DNA of 64,000 bases from positions 558,001 through 622,000 of the forward strand of contig JAIQDT010000299.1 in the NCBI GenBank assembly GCA_021521415.1, read 5' to 3'. The notes under the pieces were generated by a model, which saw nothing but the letters and a program-made list of their open reading frames with translations, was not told the DNA's origin and searched no databases. The position numbers were made by a program, and so were the translations under genes. Shown here one piece after another: positions 11,329 to 21,890 of the stretch (position 1 is its first letter; each line of letters opens with the position of its first letter). The DNA comes from Bidens hawaiensis. Lineage: Eukaryota; Streptophyta; Magnoliopsida; Asterales; Asteraceae.

Positions 11329-12315
11329 TACTTCAGCCCCTAAAACCTTTTAACTAACCAAAAAAACCCTACGATTATGGCCGGGGCTAACCATGATGCA
11401 CAACTCACCCGCAGGTAATCAAATCGAGTCGAATACACGCGTAATCAACCTTAAAATCAGTTGTTAAACGAATCAGCCCCAAATTGACCAAATTCCCATT
11501 TTAATCTTTTCATTTATCATAAATATGTCACCCGAGTTGATGGGGTTGATAGTTCTTTTTTACAACTCTCAATTTAATATTTAAACGAAAATTCGCGCAC
11601 CGCCGACTCGATTGACCAAGCACCAACCAAAACAGCCCCGAGCCTCAAAAGAATAATTTTCCCACAGCCCTTAAACCCCCCCCCCCCCCCCCGGGCTGTA
11701 CAAACTGATTCGGCCGGTCATCTGATCGTTTAACGCATCAAACTCAACAATTGCCATTCCTACACCCGATAAACCCTAGTTTTCGAACTAAAATCGATTG
11801 ACCGACCTAAACGCCTCCATTGGCCATGGAATTTTAGTATGATGTAAGTGACATACCTAGTATGATTTTGGTGAAAAAAACCCAATCAAAACAGCCCCAG
11901 AATTTCTCAATTGGACAGCCACCCTACAAGCCTACAACAAGTCGTTTAACGATCAATACGCGATGTATAAGGATGGTTTAAGGTGTAAAAGACTAGGGGG
12001 ACATGGGACTCTCCTTGAATTGAAGTTTGGTACTTGGAATTGGTTTCAAAAAAAAGAAAAACGAGCCCCTAAGAGCTGCTCTCTAGTCCGATCGGTCAAG
12101 TGAAGAGGGGGCTAGGGTTTTTTTTATTATAATATAAAATATTACACTCTAGTCCCTTGAGTTGGAAATATGTAGCAAGTTGGGTGAAAAGTTAAGTGAG
12201 AAACGTTTACGAGGGTGGCCAGGAGCTCTCGGAAGAAAGCCGGGTCAAGCCCGAAGGTGTACGTAACACTACAAGGCTAAATCTTTTATCGGAAATTTAC
12301 GGACGTTACACTCAA

Positions 12316-13442
12316 TCCCCGCACTCAAGATTCGATATCCCAAGACAATGCCCTCGCGCACCATGAAATGACACTTCTCCCAGTTAAGGACCAGCTTGGT
12401 ATCAACGCAACGAGACATCATCTTTTCAAGATTAGAAAGACAATGATCAAAGGAGCTCCCGAACACCGAAAAGTCATCCATGAAAATCTCCATGGAGTCC
12501 TCAATCATGTCATGAAAGATAGCCACCATGCATCTCTGAAATGTAGCTAGAGCGTTGCAATGTTCGAAGGGCATACGTTTATAGGCAAACGTGCCATAAG
12601 GACAAGTGAATGTGGTTTTCTCCTGGGCGTCTGGAGCTATGGGATCTTAAAATACCCAGAGAAACCATCAAGGAAGCAGTAGTACTGCTGACCTGCTAAA
12701 CGCTCCAACATCTGGTCAATGAAGGGTAAAGGAAAGTGGTCTTTCCTGGTGGCATTGTTCAGTCTGCGATAGTCGATGCAGACTCTCCAACTAGTCACAG
12801 CTCTAGTGGGAATGAGCTCGTTCCTCTCATTGGTGACGACAGTCATGCCACCCTTTTTTGGAACCACTTGAACTGGACTAACCCAAGGGCTATCAGAAAT
12901 GGGAAAGATGATCCCTGCATCAAGGAGTTTGATAATCTCTTTCTTCACCACCTCTTGCATCTTCGGATTTAGCCTTCTCTGAGGCAGAACGCCGGTTTTG
13001 AAAACATCCTCCATAAGGATTTTATGAGTGCAAAATGAGGTGTTTATACCTTTAATGTCGATAATCTTCCAAGCAATGGCCTCCTTGTACGCCCTGAGCA
13101 CCTTCAACAACTTCATCTTCTCACCTCCATCAGTGCAGAAGCAATAATCACTGGTAACTTCCTCTCTTCATCTAGAAACGCATACTCCAAATGAGTGGGT
13201 AGATCTTTAAGCTCTAAGGAAGAAGGAGGACTCTCGACGGAAGGTCGATCCTTCGGATCAGCTCGCACGATCTCAGTCGATATGTCAGAATCAAGGGAGG
13301 ACAACTCGGCGTCAGCATCAGATGGCTGTTCGGTCATGGAGACCATCTCAACCTCTGGAATCTCCCTATCTAGAATCTGTGTGTCTAAGGCGGAGCCTCC
13401 ACATATGTCACTGAACCCCCCCCCCCCCGGCACATGAGTCAT
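12316..13442 (-). pseudogene. Athila element 1 RT N-terminal part (5' part of split RT)
   Basis: Reverse transcriptase fingers and palm, read from 13442 down. A spacer region (13113-13442) precedes IKLLDAGIIFPISDSPWVSPVQVVPKKGG, given here only as a landmark in pieces: IKLLDAGII and SPWVSPVQVVPKKGG. These are followed by WRVCIDYRRLN, HFPLPFIDQML and FLDGFSGYFKI. A stop near 12637 breaks the frame. It resumes with MPFEHCNALATFQRCM and the catalytic MDDFSVFG (MDD, the YxDD box), then a connection piece ending LSAGIE at the insertion point 12316. The catalytic aspartates are preserved but the frame is not. Confidence 0.9.
13416..13428. repeat. Poly-C tract (13 C) inside Athila coding region
   Basis: Thirteen C on the plus strand encode a Gly run on the minus strand (VPGGGGF). 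It is one of six such C runs of 11 or more in the window. Confidence 0.85.
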
Positions 13443-14283
13443 GATCGTATCAATGAAGTATAGGGAGTCATCAGCCGATTTGGGATGCTTGAGTGACAGT
13501 CGAACGTCAGCGTGACATTCTCATCCCCGACTCGAAGAATCAATTTACCATCGTGAATGTTGATCAACGCTTGCGCAGTAGCAAGAAAAGGTCTGCCTAG
13601 AATGAGCGGAACGCTATTGTCTTCGTTCATATCAAAAATGACGAAGCCCACCGGGAAGATGAACTGGCCGATACGAACGAGCATATTCTCAACAATCCAA
13701 CGTGGGTATTTTACGGATCGGTCCGCCAGTTGAATGCTCATCCTCGTGGGCCTCGGCTCACCTAGACCTAATCTACTGAAAACAGAATACGACATAAGGT
13801 TAATGCTGGCCCCAAGGTCGGCCAATGCATGACTAACCGTATCATCGCCTAAAATGCAAGGAATCGTGAAACTCCCAGGATCGGCCATCTTTTCAGGCAA
13901 CTTGCTCTGCAGAACAGTAGAGCATCCAGCACTAAGAGGAATGGAAGAGACTTCAGCTAACTTCTGCTTATTAGTGAGAATGTCCTTGAGGAACTTGGCA
14001 TATTTAAGCATCTGAGTAAATGCCTCAAGGAATGGAACGTTTAGATGAAGTTGCTTAAGGAGTTCTAAGAATTTGGCGTTCTGCTCCTCGTCTCTGTCCA
14101 TCTGAAGTCTCCCGGGATATGGCAATTTGGGCTTAAAAACTCTTAGTGGTGGTTTGGATTGCTTCTCAGCCAGTGCTGTACTTGCTGGGCTGCGACTCTG
14201 ATGCACCTTGGCCGGTGGAGACTCCATCTGAATCTCCTCGCCCACCTGCTCCTCTACATTAACCACAGGCTCCTCGACAACTC
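13439..14283 (-). pseudogene. Athila element 1 gag C-terminus and aspartic protease
   Basis: The C-terminal part of gag leads into the retroviral-type protease. The segment FLELLKQLHLNVPFLEAF is typical of the Athila gag/protease border. The protease active site reads ADLGASINLM, the DLGAS variant usual in Athila. A second landmark is PLILGRPFLATAQALI. One indel near 13500 shifts the frame before the RT spacer. The N-terminal two-thirds of gag are missing: at 14283/14284 the coding sequence joins directly to LTR sequence, so a deletion removed most of gag, the leader, the primer site and half of the 5' LTR. Confidence 0.88.
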
Positions 14284-15057
14284 CTTTTTTGCTTCCAAGA
14301 TTATTGTGTGACCAGTAGCCTTCAAAAACTTCTTGCGGCTGCCTATTTTTCTTCTCAGTCGTGGTTCAAGGAAGAATGTTCTATTTTTTTTTTCCGCCGC
14401 TACTCCCTTCCTTCGTTTCTTTTGACCTACCTCTCATTCCTTTTATAATCATTTATGTCCCTTTCTTTCTTTTCCAATTACTTTTTCTCCAAGATATATT
14501 AACCCACATCTCTTTCTTAACTGTCTTTCTTTTTTTTTTAAAACCCAACAGGGCCGGCCCACCTCAATTCAATACACCAACACTCTATTCCATTCCAGTA
14601 GAATTATTTTAATTTCTTTGCTATGGTCCAACAACTAATTGTATTCCTGTTCGTCACAACTAAACATATAAAATAAATAAGTATGAACCAAAATTAAACC
14701 ATATAGTTGACTTGTATTTATTTTCAGTGTGTATACACATATTTAATCCATGCAAATTCTCATTTAGCTCATATTTTAATTTATTTGAAAGTCACTATCT
14801 ATATCGCACCCAATAATAACAAAAAATGCAAACTATATAATCTTGTATAATGTATCTATAGAATATGAGTAAATAAAATCAACCGATCAATAGTTATTGT
14901 TTCTAAGTATTTACTCATTTTTTAGCTTATAGTTACTGGAAACCTTTAAATTCATATACGAACCACTTTAGAATTATATTTAATAAAAATAAACTCAAAA
15001 CTTATTAAAAGTGTAGAAAATATGTATATTATAATATGTATATTTTAAACCACATCA
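14284..15057 (-). repeat. 5' LTR remnant of Athila element 1
   Basis: 774 bp matching 851-1628. Its outer end is CCACATCA at 15057. The next bases (ATGAT, 15058-15062) are the expected target duplication, because the copia A LTR copy at 22838 reads continuously through this site (gatatgatcatatc). The inner end is truncated by deletion. The open frame at 14361-14612 is non-coding. Confidence 0.85.
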
Positions 15058-15296
15058 ATGATCATATCAAATAAATAAATATTAACACTTGCGTTATTTG
15101 GAAAGGGTTTTCTAAATACATTGGACTTGTTTAATAAATTAATAATATGGATGATTTATATTTGAGAGAGACGATTCAATAATGTTATTTAAGATGGTTA
15201 AATAACAATATGTGAGACTTGTTCACTTGCATGTACCTAGATTTTGTTATGTAACCTTTTATTCATTATAACATGATATAAAAGTTTTATAACATG

Positions 15297-15300
<4 letters not shown>

Positions 15301-15345
<45 letters not shown>
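15301..15345. repeat. (AT)n microsatellite in copia A LTR
   Basis: 45 bp of alternating TA. The same position in the other LTR copies has 30-65 bp. Confidence 0.95.
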
Positions 15346-15347
<2 letters not shown>

Positions 15348-15400
15348 TAAATTATTTTATGTTATAAAAATAATTTTAATTTTGAAAAGATGGAAGGAAG

Positions 15401-15417
15401 CCCCCCCCCCCCCCCCC
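15401..15417. repeat. Poly-C tract (17 C) in copia A LTR
   Basis: Follows GGAAGGAAG and precedes a CT-rich stretch. The middle LTR has 20 C (23171-23190); the copy at 49051 has about 11. Confidence 0.9.
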
Positions 15418-15949
15418 TTCTTTCCCTCTTCTCTTTCTTTCAAGGTAAGTTAAAGCATGCAAGGAGTTTCATTGGGAGTAAGTATGAGGTACATTTCAAA
15501 CTCTCTCCTTTCTCTCTCTCACACAGAAGAACATCCAAAACACTCTTATTCTCTCTTCTTCCTTCCTTATTTTCGGCCAAGAAGTAAGATTATACAAGGG
15601 TGCCTTTCAAATGTAAGATTCCTAGCTAAGAGGTGTATTGTTTGAGGCTTAGGGTATGCAAGCTTGAGGAACTCCTCCATTGAAGTTCTTGTCTACCATT
15701 TCATCATTTCCTTCACCTTTTTCTTGGTTTTGAAAGGTAGACTTAACATGCATGAACTTCTAGTGACATGCATGTGCTTGTAAGTATGTTTTCGTATTTG
15801 GATCCAGGTTTGGGTTTTGCATGACTAAAATTGGTTTTACATTCATCAAATTAACAAGATTTAAAATATATATCCGCTGCGTTTTACATAAAAGTAAGGT
15901 TTTATGGCTTTGATAATCTTGTTAAAACCCTACTATGGCATCAAGAGCC

Positions 15950-17438
15950 GCTTATACGAATGCATGCTTCATTAGACCCAAAAATTTTTGGGTGTATGGT
16001 GGGGTTCACCATTTGGCCGAAAATTTTTGGGGTTTTGATTACCCCATGGTTTTTCAAGATTATACTTTACATGCATGTGGTAATCTTTAAAAACTAATTC
16101 ACATGGTTGATTTATTATTTTGTTTAGACAAAACCCGAAACTTTCTATTTGGTTTCATATTGGCCGAAAGTTTTAAAGGAAAAGGGGGAACCATTTTGGT
16201 CTTGTGATTTTTACATATATGGATGTGTAATGGATGTTCGTAACCTGGCCATGGCCTTGTGTTTGGTTGAATGTTTATGTTGTGGTGTTTGTTTATTCAT
16301 GTGGTTGTTTGTTCATTCAATATGGTTGTAATAATTTTATTTGGGTTTTGTAATCTATTTATTTATTTCATTTGGTTTGTAATAATAAGTAGATTAGTCG
16401 TATTTCTTTTACCATAGAAAATTGTTTTAGGATACAATTTTGTAAAAGAAGATGCAAGGAAGGAAGCCCAAATAAAGTGAAGGAGACCACACACGGAGTG
16501 AACCCTTAAAGCATTTGGATGCGGAATCAAGTGGGATTTCGCCGACACAAGCTTATGATCTTTTGGGTCCCTTAGGAGAGATTTTGGGCACACTTGTTTT
16601 CGGTCAACAAGTGTAGTCAAAATTAGGTGGCTATGGTTATGAACTTGTGATTGTGTGTTTTATGCTTGTGTGGTTGATTTACTTTTGCTTATGTTATTGC
16701 AATATGGATTGTTAACAACTTAAAATCAACAACTTGCATAAAATTGGTTCCTTAGAAATCGTTAGGTAATAAAATTGGCTTTATTAAAGGCTAATGATTT
16801 CATAATAAAATGGGTTTTTATTAATAGGAACTTTGAAAATGGGTTTTTAAACTAAGTACCATACATTTGAATGCATGCAAATGCAAGGCACATAAATTGT
16901 TTGCCAAACTAGAATTTTAGAAAATGAAAATCCCTTTTATAAAATAAGTCAAACACCATCCTTTTATACAACACTCGAATCACTTGGGAACTTGATGTGG
17001 GATAAAGGTCACCTAACTATATTGGAGGAAACTTGTGAGTTTAAGGTGAGTTTACCATATTTGTGGGATAAAGGTCACCTAACCACTTGTATGTGTAAGC
17101 TCACACGTATGTATAAGTAGGACGACTTAAATCGGAAACCATGTGAATAGGGTCACCGAAGCATGGCGTACAATGGTGTTGATGGAATTAAACATGCCAA
17201 CTAAACATAAGATGTTTAACCGTCCCGTAAGACTAGAAGTTGCAAAGGCTTGCAATCGTCAAATGTTGACTACCTTGTTATTTTGAATGGTAGGATAAAA
17301 GTCACCTAACTACTATTTAAATGTAACGTTGGGTTCTAGATTTTAATCATTAATTGTCTAGGAGACATAAAGGGTATTAACGATTAAAATTAATTATTGA
17401 TATCGAAAATACTAAATTGAGCTTTGTTAAATTTGTTG
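15950..17438 (+). other. Long 5' leader of copia A, non-coding
   Basis: About 1.5 kb between primer site and gag ATG. Short direct repeats of the type GGATAAAGGTCACCTAAC occur near 17002, 17063 and 17292. Small open frames (for example 16149-16331) are not conserved as proteins in the sister copies at 34093-35028 and 49577-50355. Confidence 0.7.
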
Positions 17439-18524
17439 ATGGCCGTAATCAACAATCCACCTAACACTATTATCCCACCCGTTCATAACCTATCACTAAG
17501 AGCTATACTCGATAAGGATCATCTAAACTACAACAACTTTATGGATTGGTATCAAAACTTGAGAATCGTTCTCAAGTAAGAAAATAAATCCTACGTATTA
17601 GAGAATCCTATTCCCGATGAACCTAGCATTGATGATACCAATGACTATAACAATTGGGTAAAACACAATGAAGATTCGGTGCAAGTTTCTTGCCTCATGT
17701 TGTGAACAATGATTCCCGAGATTCAACAGGATTTTGAACTTCATGGGGCATACGGCATGATCACCCAACTTAAGGAAATGCTCCTTACACAAGCTAGGGT
17801 GGAACGCTTCGAAACTGTTCGAGCGCTTCATGCATGTCGTATGGAAGAAACCCAATCGGTTTCCTCTTACGTGCTTAAAATGAAAAGCCAAATTGATCGT
17901 CTCGAATGGTTAAATTGTCCCGTCTCAAAAGAGTTAGCCACGGATTTGATCCTAAATGGCTTAACCAAGAATTTTGAGACTTTTTTTATGAATTATAACA
18001 TGAATGGATGGGACAAAAGCATTGGTGAGCATCATGCAATGCTTAAAACGGCCGAGAAAGGAATTGGTATAAGGGTTTTACCCGTTCTCACGATCAATGA
18101 AGGAGGAAATAGGAAGAGGCATCAACCGGAACCCAAGGCAAAGGTTGCCAAAGGTAAGGGACAAGTCAACGGTAGGTTTAAGGGAAAGGCTAAAGCGGAA
18201 CCACGCAAACTGAAAGAAAATAAGCCAAAGGCTTGCGCGGAGGATCCGTGCTTTGGTTTTGGGGAGATAGGGCATTGCATGAGGAATTGTCCAACCTATT
18301 TAAAAGAGTTGAAAGCTAAGAGGGATGCGGGGCAAACCTCAGGTATAACTTTCATGATTCATGTTGATCTTAATATTATTTCCTCTAACACATGGGTATT
18401 GGATATCGGATGTGGGACTCATATTTGCAATTTGTTGCAGGGGTTTAAAGGAAACGATGGATTTAAGAAGGGAGATATAAGTCTCTTCATGGGAAACGGA
18501 GCAAAGGTTGTTGTTGAAGCCTAA
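17439..18524 (+). pseudogene. copia A gag and protease (broken)
   Basis: Starts at the ATG 17439 (MAVINNPPNTIIPPVHN), the same start as the sister copy at 50356. A TAA at about 17577 replaces a Gln codon (CAA in the sister copy), splitting gag. The UBN2-type gag continues from 17709 with basic linkers. The zinc knuckle reads CFGFGEIGHCMRNC, whereas the sister at 51165 has the intact CFVCGEIGHWMRNC, so the second zinc-binding Cys is lost. The protease active site reads LDIGCGTH instead of LDTGCGTH, so the catalytic DTG triad is altered. A TAA at 18522 ends the piece. Inactive. Confidence 0.9.
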
Positions 18525-18536
18525 GGGGACTACATT

Positions 18537-19807
18537 TTGAAGCTTCCAAATGATTTGGTAGTTGTTTTAAATAATGTTTTGTATGCTCCAAGTTTGACTA
18601 GGAATATTATCTCCGTTTCTTTGTTAAGACAATATGGTTTTGATTTTAAATTTGTGGACGATTGTATTTGTGTTTTTATGAATGATGTCTTTTATTTAAA
18701 GCGATTCCGTCTAATGGCATTTATGAATTAGTTCATGATAGCACATATTATGATAACACATCTTATGATAACACATTGTACCAATCAAGCACCAAGAGAC
18801 TCAAAATGGATTTGAGTAATACCTATCTTTGGCATTGTCGCCTTGGTCACATAAACAAAGATCGCATACATACACTTCAAAAGAATGGCCTTTTGGAATC
18901 AAGTGAAGACGATTCATTTGATAACTGTGAGTCTTGTTTACTTGAAAAGATGACCGAGGACCCTTTTAGTGGAACAAACAAAAGGGCAAAAGACTTATTA
19001 GGTATCATACATTCGGTTGTATGTGGTCCTTTTAAGGTAATGACAAGGAATGGTGAAAGATACTTTATTACCTTTATTGACGATTATAGTCGTTATGCGT
19101 ATGTGTACTTGTTAAGACACAAAGATGAAGCTTTTGAAATGTTTAAAATATTCCAAAATGAAGTACAAAATCAACTCGATAAAACCATCAAAGTACTTCG
19201 TTCGGATAGAGGAGGTGAATACCTAAGTGATGCTTTCCGAAATCATCTTAGAAGTTGTGGGATCATCTCACAACTTACTCCACCTGGAGCACCACAACAT
19301 AATGGTGTGTCCGAGAGGAGGAACCGAACTCTATTGGATATGATTTGATCTATGATGGCTAGAAGCACATTTCCTCTATCATTTTGGGGTTTCGCATTGC
19401 TCTCCACGGCCCGTATTCTAAATATGGCCCCAACCAAGAAAGTGGACAAGACACCATTTGAAATATGGAATGGAAGGGCTCCATCATTATCATATTTAAA
19501 GGTATGGGGTTGTGAGGCTTATGTCAAGAACACCACCCAAAACAAACTTGAAAGTAGATCCACTAAGTGTATCTTTGTAGGATATCCAAAGGACTCCATG
19601 GGATATTATTTCTACAACCCAACCGAGCAAAAGGTGTTCATTGCTCGAAAGGCTGAGTTCATGGAAACCAAGTTCCTTATGGAAGGTACTAGTAGAATGG
19701 TGAAACTCGAGGAGGATCGAGAACCACAAGCCAATACACATTTGGTTGATACTAGCAATCAACAAGAGGTTGTTGAGAATGATCAAATGGTTGATCAAAA
19801 CACATAA
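18537..19807 (+). pseudogene. copia A integrase (broken)
   Basis: A protease/pre-integrase segment (18537-18731, LPNDLVVVLNNVLYAPSL) precedes the integrase zinc finger with WHCRLGH and NCESCLLEKM (HHCC). The catalytic core follows: FIDDYSRY, LRSDRGGEY and QHNGVSERRNR hold the D, D and E positions. A TGA at 19346-19348 interrupts the core after LLDMI, where an Arg codon is usual. After it come WGFALLSTARILN, VWGCEAYVK and FVGYPKDSMGYYFY of the integrase C-terminal region. The acidic tail runs to 19807. DDE residues are present but the frame is not. Identification as Ty1/copia integrase is secure; the lineage is not assigned. Confidence 0.9.
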
Positions 19808-20105
19808 AACGTTTGCAAATCAGGTAGAATTAGTCATCCACCCAAAATATATGGATTTTTCATGGATGGATGCTATGTGGTAGATTCGGATGAACCAACC
19901 ACATACCTTGCTGCAATGTCACAATCCGATTGTGACAAATGGCTTGAAACCATGAACGTTGAGATGTAATCCATGCATGACAACCAAGTATGGGATTTGG
20001 TTTTACCACCTCTTAATTCCAAACCGGTTGTAAGTAAGTGGGTTTACAAGAAGAAGACCGATATGAATGGAAACTTGGATACTTATAAAGCACGACTTGT
20101 AGCAA

Positions 20106-20110
20106 AAGGT
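20106..20110. repeat. Target-site duplication AAGGT (left copy; right copy 20597-20601)
   Basis: AAGGT stands on both sides of the TGTTGG..CCAACA insert. Removing the insert and one copy restores the AKGFTQT reading of copia RT. Confidence 0.9.
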
Positions 20111-20363
20111 TGTTGGTTCAGCCGGGACCGAGACGATCCGAGCGCGTTCGAGACGGAAGGTTTGAAAACCAAAGACGGACAGAAACAAACACGAAACAAA
20201 CGATTTCATTGATAAAAACGAAAGATTACATGCTTGTTAAACACTGAAATCACGATCTATGGCAGGGGGAGGTCGAGCATGGCCTCCCCCCTCATCCGGA
20301 CAGCACCTGGGCCCCGGGCACGCAAAAACCTTAAACTCTTCCCTGTTCACGCCTGAAAGCTGG

Positions 20364-20371
20364 TATTTATA
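20364..20371 (-). promoter_or_regulatory. TATA box of the small solo LTR
   Basis: TATAAATA on the minus strand, about 20 bp downstream of the palindrome array in the LTR's own orientation. Confidence 0.7.
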
Positions 20372-20391
20372 CCCGCTGCCATTCGGTCAGG

Positions 20392-20472
20392 ACTCATTCG
20401 ATCGAATGAGTCCTATTCGATCGAATGGCAGACTCATTCGATCGAATCAGAAACTCATTCGATCGAATGAGT
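20392..20472. repeat. Four palindromic ATTCGATCGAAT motifs
   Basis: Cores at 20396-20407, 20415-20426, 20436-20447 and 20457-20468, spaced 19, 21 and 21 bp. The first and last extend to the perfect 20 bp palindrome ACTCATTCGATCGAATGAGT. Placement just upstream of the TATA suggests protein-binding sites. Confidence 0.9.
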
Positions 20473-20502
20473 ATCCATTTGAAAATGCTCTTTCAAATGG
20501 AT
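20473..20502. repeat. 12 bp inverted repeat (hairpin)
   Basis: ATCCATTTGAAA and TTTCAAATGGAT flank a six-base loop, directly next to the palindrome array. Confidence 0.85.
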
Positions 20503-21890
20503 CACTTTCAGCGTGAACCATTACCTAGGTGTACAGCATACAACATAAACATTCTAAACTATTGTCCAAGCGACGGCCACACAATGTGCACCAACAAAGG
20601 TTTTACTCAAACTTAAGGAGTTGATTATGAAAAGACTTTCTCTCCCGTTGCAATGCTAAAGTCTATTAGGATATTATTTGCCATGGCCGCATATTATGAC
20701 TATGAGATATGGAAAATGGATGTCAAAACCACTTTTCTAAATGGGCATCTTGAGGAAGATGTCTATATGGTTCAGCCCGAAGGTTTTGTTGATCCACAAC
20801 ATCCTAATAAAGTATGCAAGTTAAAGAAATCAATCTATGGATTGAAGCAAGCATCTAGAAGTTGAAATCACCGTTTTGATGAAGAAGTTAAGAAATTTGG
20901 ATTCATCAAGAACGCTGATGAAGCTTTTGTGTATAAGAAAGCTAGTGGGAGCATCATCACTTTCTTAGTATTGTATGTTGATGCCATACTGCTATTTGAA
21001 AATGACATTCGAACCATGGAAGGTGTAAAAGCATGGCTTGGAAGTTGTTTTCCATCAAAGATCTTGGTGAAGCTGCCTATATTTTGGGAATAAAGATCTA
21101 TAGGGATAGATCAAGGCCGCTAATAGGTTTAAACCAAAGTACATACATTGACAAAATCTTGAAAAGGTTCAAGATGGAGAACTCTAAGAGAGGTTTGATA
21201 CCTATTCCAAGAGGAACAATATTGAGTGCATCTCAATGTCCAAGCTCAAAGGATGAGCAAGAGAAAATGAATGGAATCCCATATGCATCGGCTATAGGAT
21301 CCATCATGTATGCAATGATATGTACTAGACCGGATGTATCATGCGCTTTAAGCATGATAAGTAGATTCCAACATAATCCGGGAAGTAGCCATTGGATGGA
21401 GGTTAAGAGTATATTGAAATACCTTACAAGGACTAAGGACATGTTTCTAATATACAGTTCTGGTGAGGAGGAACTCGTTGTAAAGGGTTACACGGATGCG
21501 AGTTTCCAAACCGATCGAGATTATTCTCGATCATAATCGGGCTATGTTTTCATTATGAATGGTGGGGCAGTCTCTTGGAAGAGTTCAAAACAAGATGTGG
21601 TAGCATTGTCCACCACAGAATCAGAATACATCACCGCTTCATTGGCAGCTCAAGAAGCTGCTTGGATAAGGAAATTCATTGCCGATATAGGGGTAGTCCA
21701 TACCATTCAGGACCTTCTAGAGATATTTTGTGACAACGAGGGTGCGATTGCTCAAATCAAGGAACCTCGTGCAAATCAAAAGACGAGGAACATTGAGCGC
21801 AGATTCAACTAGATAAGGGATGAAGTTGAGAAAGGAAAGATATGTATTTGCAAAGTTCACATCGATCAAAACAAGAAGGCTAAAGCATGA

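Larger units (their letters stand above)
5528..12310 (-). mobile_element. Complete non-autonomous TR-GAG-like LTR retrotransposon inserted in Athila RT
   Basis: LTRs are at 5528-7867 and 9767-12310, and both run TG..CA on the plus strand. The 5 bp TSD CTCAA is at 5523-5527 and 12311-12315. Next to the right LTR is a tRNA-iMet primer site (9750-9763), so the element reads on the minus strand. The internal region is only 1.9 kb and encodes gag alone, with no protease, RT or integrase. Gag-only elements with large LTRs are known in plants as TR-GAG; they depend on enzymes from an autonomous partner. LTR termini and the gag type suggest a Ty3/gypsy chromovirus-related parent. Removing the element restores the Athila RT reading at [13 protein letters not shown]. 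Confidence 0.93.
9767..12310 (-). repeat. 5' LTR of TR-GAG-like element
   Basis: 2544 bp. It would carry the promoter. It has six ~66-80 bp tandem units (10239-10660), the GGCCCAA-rich array (11171-11328) and a 17-base C run (11676-11692). An AT-rich TATA-like stretch lies at 12128-12146 just ahead (minus strand) of a telobox-like AAACCCTAG, but the transcription start cannot be fixed by eye. Confidence 0.93.
15058..15934 (+). repeat. 5' LTR of copia A (right part, after Athila insertion)
   Basis: Matches 22840-23333 plus 33719-34092, and 48685-49576. It ends near AAAACCCTACT at 15934 (TACA in the other copies, so the final A is mutated), just before the primer site. It includes an (AT)n run (15301-15345) and a 17-base C run (15401-15417). 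The left part of this LTR lies on the far side of Athila element 1, outside the window. Confidence 0.85.
20111..20596 (-). mobile_element. 486 bp solo LTR (TGTTGG...CCAACA)
   Basis: Terminal 6 bp inverted repeat TGTTGG/CCAACA and TSD AAGGT. No internal region, so a solo LTR left by LTR-LTR recombination. The TATA box TATAAATA reads on the minus strand at 20371-20364, so the LTR points to the minus strand. Upstream of the TATA, in U3, lie four palindromic ATTCGATCGAAT motifs and a hairpin. The ends look like a Ty1/copia LTR; the lineage is not identified. Confidence 0.88.
19960..21890 (+). pseudogene. copia A reverse transcriptase and RNase H (broken, interrupted by solo LTR)
   Basis: The RT begins with VWDLVLPPLNSKPVVSKWV and YKARLVAKG. 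It is cut at 20110 by the small solo LTR and resumes at 20602 with the FTQT text. Landmarks are WKMDVKTTFLNGHLEEDVYM and KKSIYGLKQASRS, then a stop. The catalytic box reads LYVDAILLF near 20974, so YVDD has become YVDA and the second Asp is lost. RNase H follows from 21400: GYTDASFQTD, a TAA at 21534, then [11 protein letters not shown] with its Glu and DNEGAIA with its Asp. The element could not reverse-transcribe itself. Confidence 0.9.

Noticed and set aside
16149..16331. 60-codon open frame in copia A leader
   Set aside because: Broken in the sister leader at 34320-34480; start and frame not conserved.
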